A DNA stretch of 64,000 nucleotides, taken from NCBI GenBank assembly GCA_024134725.1, contig CP099863.1, positions 3,841,258 through 3,905,257 of the forward strand, in the 5' to 3' direction. Positions 27,573 to 35,287 of the stretch are shown here, one piece after another. The DNA comes from Bacillus sp. 1780r2a1 (GTDB taxonomy: Bacteria; Bacillota; Bacilli; Bacillales; Bacillaceae_H). The notes under the pieces are model-generated. The model worked only from the letters and a program-made list of their open reading frames with translations, had not been told where the DNA came from and ran no database searches. How positions within the stretch are numbered: the first letter of the stretch is position 1; every line of letters starts with the position of its first letter. The translations under genes were made by a program, and so were the position numbers.

Positions 27573-27807
27573 CCCCTCATTTCATTGATTGAAGTTTTTC
27601 CATAAAGAAATTCAATACTTGTCATAATATTTATGCACAATCGAATAGATTAGAATTACACAATTTATTATGATTTCCTCCGAGTGAGTCATACTAGAAG
27701 ATGTAATGATATGCTCACCAAATCGTGAAGTAGATGATTTACTTCTAAACATATGCTTCTGTATCCCTTTAAGCATTAAAAAATAAAAAGAAATTAGGTG
27801 ATGATAC

Positions 27808-28308
27808 TTGGAGAAAAAGCATCAGCAAAGTGAAATGGAGAAAACAGCAAGAGAATGGCTAACAAAACGTGGTGTCACAGTAAGAGACATTGCTGATCTC
27901 GTTTTTTATCTACAAAAGAAATACCACCCAAATTTAAACATTCAGGAATGTGAGTACAACGTCGAGCGCGTCATTTCAAAGCGTGAAGTACAGAATGCCA
28001 TTCTTACAGGTATTCAACTAGATATTTTAACGGAAAAGAAACAGGTTGAAGAGCCGCTTTTATCTATTTTAGAAAAAGACGAAGGTTTGTATGGCATAGA
28101 TGAAATCTTAGCGCTATCCATCGTAAACGTGTATGGTTCAATCGGTTTTACGAATTATGGATATATCGATAAGCAAAAGCCGGGTATATTAGAAAAATTA
28201 AATGATAAATCATCTGGAAAATGTCACACATTCCTTGATGATATTGTTGGTGCTATTGCCGCCGCTGCCTCCAGTCGTCTGGCACACAGAGCTGAAAATG
28301 TTGAATAA
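27808..28308 (+). CDS. yutG: YutG, phosphatidylglycerophosphatase A-like protein
   Basis: A 166-residue protein of the PgpA family, which dephosphorylates phosphatidylglycerophosphate in other bacteria. It has the family's ILALSIVNVYGSIGFTNYGYIDK and the acidic HTFLDDIVGAIAAAA segment near the C terminus. Unlike Gram-negative PgpA it has a soluble N-terminal part (residues 1-55) and few hydrophobic stretches, so membrane substrate use is not assured. The start is TTG at 27808 with AGGTGA 8 bases upstream. Convergent with yutF. Confidence 0.82.
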   Translation: MEKKHQQSEMEKTAREWLTKRGVTVRDIADLVFYLQKKYHPNLNIQECEYNVERVISKREVQNAILTGIQLDILTEKKQVEEPLLSILEKDEGLYGIDEILALSIVNVYGSIGFTNYGYIDKQKPGILEKLNDKSSGKCHTFLDDIVGAIAAAASSRLAHRAENVE

Positions 28309-28310
28309 AA

Positions 28311-28347
28311 AAAAGAGAGTGATTCCAATGGAATCACTCTCTTTTTG
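28311..28347. terminator. Bidirectional terminator yutG / yutF
   Basis: AAAGAGAGTGATTCCA pairs with TGGAATCACTCTCTTT; flanked by A- and T-runs between convergent genes. Confidence 0.9.
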
Positions 28348-28351
28348 CTCA

Positions 28352-29122
28352 TTATATTTTATCCATCCACTCTTTTAAGGAATCAACAGCATAAGTTGGC
28401 TGCTTGTCATACCCCTTAAGTAGCTCTTTTGTTGTTACCCCAGTATGAACTAACAAAGTATCTAACCCTGCATTCATTCCAGCTAAGATATCCGTATCAT
28501 AGTAATCGCCTACCATCAAAGTATCTTCTTTCGGTGTACCGATTACTTCTAATGCCTGTTCCATAATGATACTCTCTGGCTTTCCAATAAATACTGGTTG
28601 TGTTTGAGTAGAAACAGAAACAACAGACGTGATAGAACCGTTCCCTGGAAGCAATCCTCTTTCTGTTGGAAGTGCAATATCGCCGTTTGTTGATACGAAG
28701 AATGCACCGTTACGGACGTTTAAACAAGCTTTTGCTAACTTTTCATATGTGATTTCTTGATCTAAGCCAACGACTACAAAGTCTGTATCTTCATCTTGAA
28801 TTGTGAACCCTTTTTCAGTAAGAGCATGACGAATTCCTTCTGCACCAATTACGTACACTGTACCGTTAGGTTTACGGTCATATAAATAATTAGCTGTCGC
28901 TTGGCTTGTTGTGAATACTTGATCTTCTGTTGTAGGTATTCCGAAACTTTCAAGCTTTTCTGCTACTTGAGCAGGCCTTTTCGTTGAATTATTCGTAACA
29001 AATAAATACGGAATACCTTTTTCTTTTAATCCAATGACAAAATCACGCGCTTCTGCAATTAATTCTGTCCCTTTATACATCGTTCCATCTAAATCAATTA
29101 AATAGCCTTTATACTGCTTCAT
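28352..29122 (-). CDS. yutF: HAD-superfamily phosphatase YutF (NagD-like)
   Basis: A 256-residue HAD phosphatase with cap. Motif I is LIDLDGTMYKG (nucleophile and acid aspartates), motif II FVTNNSTKRP, the motif III lysine is in VFIGKPESIIME and motif IV is MVGDYYDTDILAGMNAG. It belongs to the group TIGR01457 of Firmicutes. Substrates of these enzymes are small sugar phosphates or nucleotides; not assigned here. Same neighbourhood as in B. subtilis. Confidence 0.9.
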   Translation of the reverse strand: MKQYKGYLIDLDGTMYKGTELIAEARDFVIGLKEKGIPYLFVTNNSTKRPAQVAEKLESFGIPTTEDQVFTTSQATANYLYDRKPNGTVYVIGAEGIRHALTEKGFTIQDEDTDFVVVGLDQEITYEKLAKACLNVRNGAFFVSTNGDIALPTERGLLPGNGSITSVVSVSTQTQPVFIGKPESIIMEQALEVIGTPKEDTLMVGDYYDTDILAGMNAGLDTLLVHTGVTTKELLKGYDKQPTYAVDSLKEWMDKI

Positions 29123-29248
29123 AACTGCCTCCTACTAATTCATTCGATAATAAAAACGCCTTCTTTACTATAAGAAAGCGGATGGGTTTACAATGCGATA
29201 ATAGCTTATTTTTCCTAAAATCACAAATCACCTTAAAATTTTTTCATG

Positions 29249-29686
29249 TTAATTACGAAAAGCTGAAACAGGACCTAATTCATTCTCTAAGTATGTACGA
29301 ATACGAGTTGGAAATTGATTTAAGACCTCCTTGTTCTCTTGAACAACATGTATCACTTCATCATGTTTGACATCTAAATAATCTTGTACAAGGACTTTTC
29401 TCAAATTAACTACTGCTTTTAACCCTTGTTCTTCCTCAGTTTGTACTACTTTCTCATCCACAAGAATATCAATGATATCATCATAGCTTCCAGGGTCTCT
29501 CATAATGAATCCATCAATCATTGCGTTGCCGACATCTAAAACGTTTTCAATTAAGAGGTGAACAACTCTTTCTAACGCTTTTTTCTCGATTGTACTTTCC
29601 CACTTAAGTTGTTCAGAAAAAACAACTAAATGCTGCTCATAAAAACGTAGTATGTGTTCAATCTTTTGACGATCTACAAAGTACAT
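29249..29686 (-). CDS. yutE: YutE, DUF86/HepT-fold protein without the catalytic histidine
   Basis: A 145-residue all-helical protein of the DUF86 (HepT-like) family. HepT toxins carry an RX4-6H motif; here the matching stretch is NLRKVLVQDYLDV, with glutamine in place of histidine. No nucleotidyltransferase-type antitoxin (MntA) gene lies beside it. The protein is long conserved in the yutF-yutE-yutD block of Bacilli, so a housekeeping role is more likely than a toxin role. Divergent from the DUF3055 gene. Confidence 0.8.
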   Translation of the reverse strand: MYFVDRQKIEHILRFYEQHLVVFSEQLKWESTIEKKALERVVHLLIENVLDVGNAMIDGFIMRDPGSYDDIIDILVDEKVVQTEEEQGLKAVVNLRKVLVQDYLDVKHDEVIHVVQENKEVLNQFPTRIRTYLENELGPVSAFRN

Positions 29687-29792
29687 GATGTTTCCTCCTA
29701 ACGCTTCGCTTATAAACTTTCTAACTCGCTTCTTCCCACTTTTTTTTTCATTTGATATGATAAAAGCATGGATAGAAGAAAGGAGCGAAAGA

Positions 29793-30059
29793 ATGAGCGA
29801 ACGCTTTTATTTATATGATGATGTAGTAAATACGAAAACACGATTTGTTAGCTTTATGGGTGAAAATCAACGTTTTGACCTTGCTATCATTCAGTCCGAT
29901 CGCTATTATGGCAAGCATCTTGTTTTAGATATTCAAGGAGGACGCTTTGCTATTATTGGCTCAGATGATTTAGAGGAACCAAATTATTTAGAGCACGTAT
30001 TTAAGCTTTCAGAAGAAGATGGTCAAGAACTTAGAGAGTTCTTATACGAGGTCATCTAA
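29793..30059 (+). CDS. DUF3055-family small protein
   Basis: An 88-residue soluble acidic protein (MSERFYLYDDVVNTKTRFVSF ... RFDLAIIQSDRYYGKHLVLDIQGGRFAIIGSDDL) that I recognise as DUF3055. A beta-sheet-rich core is likely. The start at 29793 follows AGAAAGGAG; the frame is open upstream to 29685 but that part overlaps the divergent yutE promoter region. Function unknown. Confidence 0.78.
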   Translation: MSERFYLYDDVVNTKTRFVSFMGENQRFDLAIIQSDRYYGKHLVLDIQGGRFAIIGSDDLEEPNYLEHVFKLSEEDGQELREFLYEVI

Positions 30060-30062
30060 TTA

Positions 30063-30110
30063 CAAAGGCAGCGGAAAGAAAGTAAACCTTCTGCTGACCT
30101 TTTTTATTTA
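30063..30110. terminator. Terminator between the DUF3055 gene and yutD
   Basis: An imperfect stem, AAAGGCAGCGGAA with TTCTGCTGACCTTT, followed by TTTTT, between convergent genes. Confidence 0.65.
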
Positions 30111-30379
30111 TTTACTTTTTTCAGTACAAAATACGCACAGCCAAAATTACAATATTCGTGTAAATAATCTTGAATTGTACTTATTTTTGTATCATATGTA
30201 GCTTTTTGATTACGATCATCAAAAAAACCTTTTAAACGCAGTTGGTTATAACCCCAATCACCTAATATATAGTCATAGCGACTAAGCACATCAATGTATC
30301 GACTTCGAAAGGCTTCCTCATCAAACCCTTCTCTTTCTTCTTTGATTACTTCATAGCAAATATTATTAACACAAATCAT
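30104..30379 (-). CDS. yutD: YutD-like (DUF1027) protein
   Basis: A 91-residue protein with the highly conserved DUF1027 core YDYILGDWGYNQLRLKGFFDD, then the cysteine-containing tail EYCNFGCAYFVLKK. No function is established. The start at 30379 follows AGAGGTGAAACA; a start at 30409 lacks such a site. It is convergent with the DUF3055 gene and divergent from yutC. Confidence 0.85.
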   Translation of the reverse strand: MICVNNICYEVIKEEREGFDEEAFRSRYIDVLSRYDYILGDWGYNQLRLKGFFDDRNQKATYDTKISTIQDYLHEYCNFGCAYFVLKKVNK

Positions 30380-30526
30380 TGTTTCACCTCTTCTCTTCAA
30401 AATTACCATACCACATTTTGAAATTTTTTTCTAAACAATCGTTTGATTAAAAAAGATGAAAACCAGCAATTAACAGGCAATTTTTTGATCAATCGCTGCA
30501 ACCTATAGATAGGGAGGTTGTTTACA

Positions 30527-31165
30527 GTGAAAAAATATTTAATTCATTGCGGTATGTTAACAGTTGTTGCATTATCAGGTTGTCAAGCAGGCAGCGAAAC
30601 AGATAATGAAGCACTATCACCTAATAATCCAAATGCTATTAACGTAGCTGATCATAACGATTTATATAATAAAGAAAAAGATAATGCTACTGATTACGGA
30701 TACGTACGTTATCAAAAATCACCTGTTGCTAACGATACAGAAAAAGCACAAAACATTGCTACACTTGATCGTGAGGAAGCAGCCGATTCAATTAGCAAAC
30801 TTAGCTCAGCCATTCCTAATGTTAATGACGTAGCTACGCTTGTAACAGATGAAGATGTGCTAATTGCTTATAAAACAGATGCAAAAGACCGAAATGCTAC
30901 CGCTGATCAAGTAAAGCGAACAGCAATGTCTATTATGCCCCGTTATTATCACGTATACGTATCGGATAACCCACAGCATATTCAAGATATAGAACGTTTC
31001 AGTGAAGCAAATACAAAAGACAGTTCTGTAGAAGAATCGGTTCATTTAACCATTAAAGAGATGCTTAAATCTCCTCAGGGCCGTAAGATGAATGATGGTG
31101 AAAATGCAAATGGTGAAGGAACAAACGAACTGAATGAACATCTAACCGATGAAAAGATGAAATAA
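30527..31165 (+). CDS. yutC: YhcN/YlaJ-family sporulation lipoprotein YutC
   Basis: A 212-residue secreted lipoprotein: signal KKYLIHCGMLTVVALSGC with lipobox LSGC, then a YhcN/YlaJ domain (about residues 80-185: KAQNIATLDREEAADSISKLSSAIPNVNDVATLVTDEDVLIAYKT ... AMSIMPRYYHVYVSDNP) of the type found in spore inner-membrane lipoproteins. The tail is glutamate/asparagine-rich. The start is GTG at 30527, 9 bases after GGGAGG. Forespore expression is expected from the family. Confidence 0.85.
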   Translation: MKKYLIHCGMLTVVALSGCQAGSETDNEALSPNNPNAINVADHNDLYNKEKDNATDYGYVRYQKSPVANDTEKAQNIATLDREEAADSISKLSSAIPNVNDVATLVTDEDVLIAYKTDAKDRNATADQVKRTAMSIMPRYYHVYVSDNPQHIQDIERFSEANTKDSSVEESVHLTIKEMLKSPQGRKMNDGENANGEGTNELNEHLTDEKMK

Positions 31166-31194
31166 AAAAGGCGATGGAAACATCGCCTTTTTCA
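31164..31194. terminator. Bidirectional terminator yutC / lipA
   Basis: AAAAAGGCGATG/CATCGCCTTTTT with GAAA tetraloop, between convergent stop codons. Confidence 0.92.
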
Positions 31195-32091
31195 TTACCC
31201 ATTATTTTGCTTTTGTTTTGAAGCAGCATTTACTTGTTCATCCGCATGATAAGAAGAACGTACAAGCGGACCAGCTTCAACGTGGCTAAATCCTTTAGTT
31301 AAAGCAATTTCTCTAAGCTCTTCGAATTCACTTGGGTGATAGTACTTCTGAACTTTAATATGTTTCTTTGTCGGCTGTAAATATTGCCCAATTGTCATGA
31401 TATCTACATTATTTGCTCGCAAATCATCCATCGTTTCAATGATTTGCTCTTTTGTTTCTCCAAGTCCAATCATGATGCTCGATTTTGTAGGAATATCTGG
31501 TTGCATTTCTTTTGCACGGCGTAAGAATTCTAATGAACGCTCGTATGTAGCTCTTGCACGCACGCGGGGCGTTAATTCGCGTACTGTTTCAATATTATGG
31601 TTTAAAATATCAGGACGAGCATCCATTACCATACGTAAATTCTCTTCTACTCCACCCATGTCTGAAGGTAATACTTCAATTGTCGTAAATGGATTTTTAC
31701 GGCGAATAGCGCGAATTGTCTCCGCTAGTACACCTGCTCCACCATCTTTTAAATCATCACGCGCCACTACTGTAATAACAGCATGCTTTAAGTTCATCAG
31801 TTGAACTGAATCCGCTACGCGCTCTGGCTCTTCCCAATCTAACTCTGTTGGTAAGCCTGTTTTCACCGCACAGAAGCGACACGCACGTGTACAAACTTGC
31901 CCTAAAATCATAAAGGTAGCCGTACGACGAACTGCCCAACATTCATGAATATTAGGACATTTTGCTTCTTCACATACCGTATGCAGATTTTTTTCACGCA
32001 TCATTTTCTTTAAGTCCGTGTAGTTCTCGTTTGTGTTTAGCTTAATTTTTAGCCACTCGGGTTTGCGGACATACTCTTCCTTTGTTGCCAT
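31195..32091 (-). CDS. lipA: Lipoyl synthase LipA
   Basis: A 298-residue radical-SAM enzyme that inserts two sulfurs into octanoyl groups on GcvH and 2-oxoacid dehydrogenases. Both [4Fe-4S] sites are visible: the auxiliary cluster cysteines in [12 protein letters not shown] and the radical-SAM CTRACRFC; the conserved serine is in LVRSSYHAD. The start at 32091 ([11 protein letters not shown]) has GGAG upstream and gives the usual Bacillus length. Its carrier substrate GcvH is encoded at 50.8 kb. It is divergent from lytH. Confidence 0.95.
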   Translation of the reverse strand: MATKEEYVRKPEWLKIKLNTNENYTDLKKMMREKNLHTVCEEAKCPNIHECWAVRRTATFMILGQVCTRACRFCAVKTGLPTELDWEEPERVADSVQLMNLKHAVITVVARDDLKDGGAGVLAETIRAIRRKNPFTTIEVLPSDMGGVEENLRMVMDARPDILNHNIETVRELTPRVRARATYERSLEFLRRAKEMQPDIPTKSSIMIGLGETKEQIIETMDDLRANNVDIMTIGQYLQPTKKHIKVQKYYHPSEFEELREIALTKGFSHVEAGPLVRSSYHADEQVNAASKQKQNNG

Positions 32092-32379
32092 TAGTATCAA
32101 CTCCATCAATCTAGAAAATGTCTGTAACCTATATGCTGATTTTTAAATTGTCAAATAAAAAATATACTACATGTCACTTTATCATACAAAAGAGTGATTC
32201 GACAAGCGCTCTACACTTATTTATCTCTACTCTTCATCCCTTGATAATCGTTAATGATAACGCTTCACTTATTGTTCATATAACCTTAACATCATTTTAT
32301 TTCCATTAATTATTATTTATTAAATTTTTCATCGTTTCACAAACTAACACTATACCTTAATTAGGAAGGAGGAAGCTCA

Positions 32380-33378
32380 TTGAAAAAATATGTGCTTTTT
32401 CTGTTATTCTTTTCACTATGCTTTTCATGTTCGATTTCACCTCAGGCTGCACCGCTTTCTGCCGATGATGAAGCAGCTTTAAATACGAAGCGCATGGAAT
32501 TATATCAACAGATGGAAGCTGTATCATCAATACCTTGGTATTACTTTGCTGGAATTGACCAATATGAAAGAAATATCCGTCGCTCTCATAAGGATATTCC
32601 AAGAGAAAAAGGCGCAATCGCTATTTATTACTCTCCAGAAAAATGGGCGGGTTCTTTAAATCCCAATTTAAATGATCAAAATCCTTCAACCATTTCTTTA
32701 TTAGGTGGTTTAGGAAAAGATGGAAACGGCGATGGGAAAGCTGATCAATTAAATGATGAGGACATGCTTTTCACAATGGCTAACTACATCCAAACTTTTG
32801 GAACAAACGAGGATTATATTAAAATTGCTCTATGGAGTTATTATCATCGAGCTAAAGCGGTTGATATTATCCTTGGAAACGCTAAGCTCTTTAAAACCTA
32901 TGGTCGTATTGACTTAAAAGGAACTTCGTTTCCCGTTCCTATTCGTTCAAATTACAGCTATCGTAGTACATGGGGTGACGCTCGTGGATGGGGTGGAAGA
33001 AGAATTCATGAAGGAACTGATATCTTCGCTAACTATGGCGTTCCAGTCAAGTCTCCTTGCTATGGCATAATTGAGCTAAAAGGATGGAATAAATATGGTG
33101 GCTGGCGCATAGGAATTCGAGACCTAAATAATAACTATCACTACCTGGCACACTTAAGCGGATTTGCAAAGGATTTAAAAATGGGACAAATTGTAGAACC
33201 TGGCATGGTCATCGGTGGAGTGGGTAGTTCAGGTTATGGACCTCCAGGAACCTCTGGAAAGTTCCCTCCTCATTTACATTACGGTATGTATAAGGATAAC
33301 GGTCGAAACGAATGGTCTTTTGATCCTTACCCGCAGCTTCGGTCATGGGAAAGAATCGATCGTCAAAAGAAAAAATAG
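32380..33378 (+). CDS. lytH: L-Ala-D-Glu endopeptidase LytH (spore cortex)
   Basis: A 332-residue exported M23 metallopeptidase: signal peptide at residues 1-23, an N-terminal domain, then the LytM fold from about residue 180. Zinc-binding motifs are GRRIHEGTDIFA (HxxxD) and PPHLHYGMY (HxH). In B. subtilis LytH trims peptide side chains of spore cortex peptidoglycan to single L-alanine. TTG start at 32380 with AAGGAGGAA 6-7 bases upstream. Expected in the mother cell, late in sporulation. Position next to lipA is the same in B. subtilis (yunA). Confidence 0.9.
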   Translation: MKKYVLFLLFFSLCFSCSISPQAAPLSADDEAALNTKRMELYQQMEAVSSIPWYYFAGIDQYERNIRRSHKDIPREKGAIAIYYSPEKWAGSLNPNLNDQNPSTISLLGGLGKDGNGDGKADQLNDEDMLFTMANYIQTFGTNEDYIKIALWSYYHRAKAVDIILGNAKLFKTYGRIDLKGTSFPVPIRSNYSYRSTWGDARGWGGRRIHEGTDIFANYGVPVKSPCYGIIELKGWNKYGGWRIGIRDLNNNYHYLAHLSGFAKDLKMGQIVEPGMVIGGVGSSGYGPPGTSGKFPPHLHYGMYKDNGRNEWSFDPYPQLRSWERIDRQKKK

Positions 33379-33402
33379 TGTACAATTTAAACAAACGTTT
33401 AT

Positions 33403-33447
33403 TTAATAAAAAAAGTGCTTAGAACAATGTTCTAAGCACTCTTTTTT
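33403..33447. terminator. Bidirectional terminator lytH / NSS transporter operon
   Basis: AGTGCTTAGAAC/GTTCTAAGCACT with AAT loop, seven A residues on the left and a T-run on the right. Confidence 0.9.
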
Positions 33448-33556
33448 ATGCTTTACTTTCCTTTGATTTCTTCACAGCATGAGTAATACTTGCAGCTAAG
33501 CCGCCCCAGATGATAATCATCCCGGCAACCATCATAATTATTGAACTACTTTCCAT
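33446..33556 (-). CDS. Small subunit of an NSS-family methionine/alanine importer (MetS-like)
   Basis: A 36-residue membrane peptide, MESSSIIMMVAGMIIIWGG then LAASITHAVKKSKESKA: one transmembrane helix and a short basic tail. This is the form of the MetS-type small subunit that accompanies some NSS transporters, as in corynebacterial MetP-MetS. Its ATG overlaps the last codons of the transporter gene by 11 bases, with AAGGAGG upstream inside that gene, so the two are translationally coupled. Confidence 0.82.
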   Translation of the reverse strand: MESSSIIMMVAGMIIIWGGLAASITHAVKKSKESKA

Positions 33557-35063
33557 ACGTTGTATCCTCCTTCACAGAAGATAATGATTCTTTCTTCCAA
33601 CCTTTAAATGATAATAAAATCCCAACAACAATGACCAAACCTGCAACTCCCCACCCAAACGGAACAATGAAGCTCGTTGCATAACCTTCATAATTTTCTG
33701 AAATATTTGTTCTTATATTATCAAACATCATATATCCAAGAACGACTGGTGTGATTACACTTAAGCAAATTTTCCACCAAGCACCAAGCATAATATCAGA
33801 TACGCTATTCGCATGTTTTTGGAGATTGCTTAACTCGCGGAAAACCCACGCTACTAAGATAATTTCAACTAAACCTGCTAAAGCAACACCAAAGTTATTA
33901 ATGAAATAATCCATTACATCTAGGAAGTATAAGCCTCCTTGAGTTGCAAATAATAGTGAAATAACAGAAGCCAATCCGCCACCCATTAAGACAGATTTCG
34001 TGCGAGATACATTAAATTTATCCTGTACCCCTGCTACAAATGTTTCAATAATGGAGATAAGTGATGTTAAACCAGCTAATGTTAACGACCCAAAGAAAAG
34101 TAATCCAAACAGCTGATTAAACGCCGGAAACTCGTTAATAATTTGAGGGAATACAACGAATGCTAATCCCACTCCACCTGCTACTACTTCATCAATGCTC
34201 ACGCCTTGCTGCATTGCCATAAATCCTAAAGCACTAAATACACCAATACCAGCTAGTAATTCAAATGCTGAGTTACCAAAGCCAGTGATAAAAGCATTAT
34301 TAGTTAAATCTGATTTCTTTGGTAAATAGCTAGAATAAGTAATCATAATGGCAAAACCAACAGATAAACTAAAGAAAATTTGACCGTAAGCCGCTACCCA
34401 TACTTTCCCATTTGCAATAGCACTCCAGTCTGGCTTAAAGAATGCATTCAGTCCTTCCATTGCACCATCTAACGTAATAGCGCGAAGTACAATGATAAAG
34501 AATAAAACAATTAATGTAGGTAAGAAAATTTTGTTTGCTGCTTCAATTCCTTTTTTAATACCTTTTAGCAACACACCTAAAGCTATTACCCAAACTAAGA
34601 TAAGAGGTATTAGGACACCTGATACAATACTTCCCGTTTGACCAGGCACTTCAGCTAATTTCAAGTAATCACCGAATAAAAATCCTTCCGTATCTTGACC
34701 CCAGCTTAACTTTAAGGAAAAGATAAAGTAAGACATGGCCCATGCAATAATGGCAGCATAGTAAACTGCGATAATAAAGGAAATACCAACTTGCCACCAC
34801 CCTAGCCATTCAGCTTTCTTATTTAATCTTGCTAGCGATAATGGTGATGAACCTCTATACTTATGTCCAATTGCAAATTCCATGATTAAAATTGGAATAC
34901 CTGCGGTCAATAACGCAAATAAGTATGGTAAGAAAAATGCACCTCCACCATTTTCATAGGCAGTCGCCGGAAATCTCCAAATATTCCCTAAACCAATTGC
35001 AGAACCTGCTGCTGCCATGATAAAACCTGCTCTCGTACCCCATTGAGGACGATTTTCCATCAT
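33546..35063 (-). CDS. Sodium:neurotransmitter-symporter family amino-acid transporter (methionine/alanine type)
   Basis: A 505-residue NSS (LeuT-fold) transporter with about 12 membrane helices. The first helix motif RAGFIMAAAGSAIGLGNIWRFP carries the unwound substrate and sodium site; GQIFFSLSVGFAIMITYSSY is helix 6. Together with the small subunit encoded by the overlapping downstream gene, this suggests Na+-dependent import of methionine and/or alanine. The start at 35063 follows AAGGGGG; an upstream in-frame ATG at 35144 has no ribosome site. Transcribed from a perfect-consensus promoter. Confidence 0.87.
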   Translation of the reverse strand: MMENRPQWGTRAGFIMAAAGSAIGLGNIWRFPATAYENGGGAFFLPYLFALLTAGIPILIMEFAIGHKYRGSSPLSLARLNKKAEWLGWWQVGISFIIAVYYAAIIAWAMSYFIFSLKLSWGQDTEGFLFGDYLKLAEVPGQTGSIVSGVLIPLILVWVIALGVLLKGIKKGIEAANKIFLPTLIVLFFIIVLRAITLDGAMEGLNAFFKPDWSAIANGKVWVAAYGQIFFSLSVGFAIMITYSSYLPKKSDLTNNAFITGFGNSAFELLAGIGVFSALGFMAMQQGVSIDEVVAGGVGLAFVVFPQIINEFPAFNQLFGLLFFGSLTLAGLTSLISIIETFVAGVQDKFNVSRTKSVLMGGGLASVISLLFATQGGLYFLDVMDYFINNFGVALAGLVEIILVAWVFRELSNLQKHANSVSDIMLGAWWKICLSVITPVVLGYMMFDNIRTNISENYEGYATSFIVPFGWGVAGLVIVVGILLSFKGWKKESLSSVKEDTTYGK

Positions 35064-35173
35064 AGTTTCCCCCTTACACTCTCTCTTTTCTTTTATCTCT
35101 GTCATTACCTGATAAGTTGTTAAAACTTTCTGATAATTTAGCATAGTCTGTCTTTAGAACTATCTTACGAAGA

Positions 35174-35202
35174 ATTATAGCTATTATGCTATAGTATGTC
35201 AA
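35174..35202 (-). promoter_or_regulatory. Consensus sigmaA promoter of the NSS transporter operon
   Basis: Minus strand TTGACA, 17-base spacer, TATAAT: an exact match to both hexamers, about 105 bases before the start codon. Confidence 0.82.
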
Positions 35203-35235
35203 AATATTTTTTATAGAAAATTTTGATAATTAAAC

Positions 35236-35284
35236 AATAAAAAATAGAGCAGACGTTATGAAGCGTATCTGCTCTATTTTTATT
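35236..35284 (-). terminator. Terminator of the nhaC-type gene
   Basis: AAAATAGAGCAGA/TCTGCTCTATTTT with T-run on the minus strand, just past the stop codon. Confidence 0.88.
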
Positions 35285-35287
35285 CTT

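Noticed and set aside
32241-32263. Fur-like sequence TTGATAATCGTTAATGATAACG before lytH
   Set aside because: The spacing and symmetry do not fit the 7-1-7 Fur site, and an iron link for lytH or lipA is not supported.
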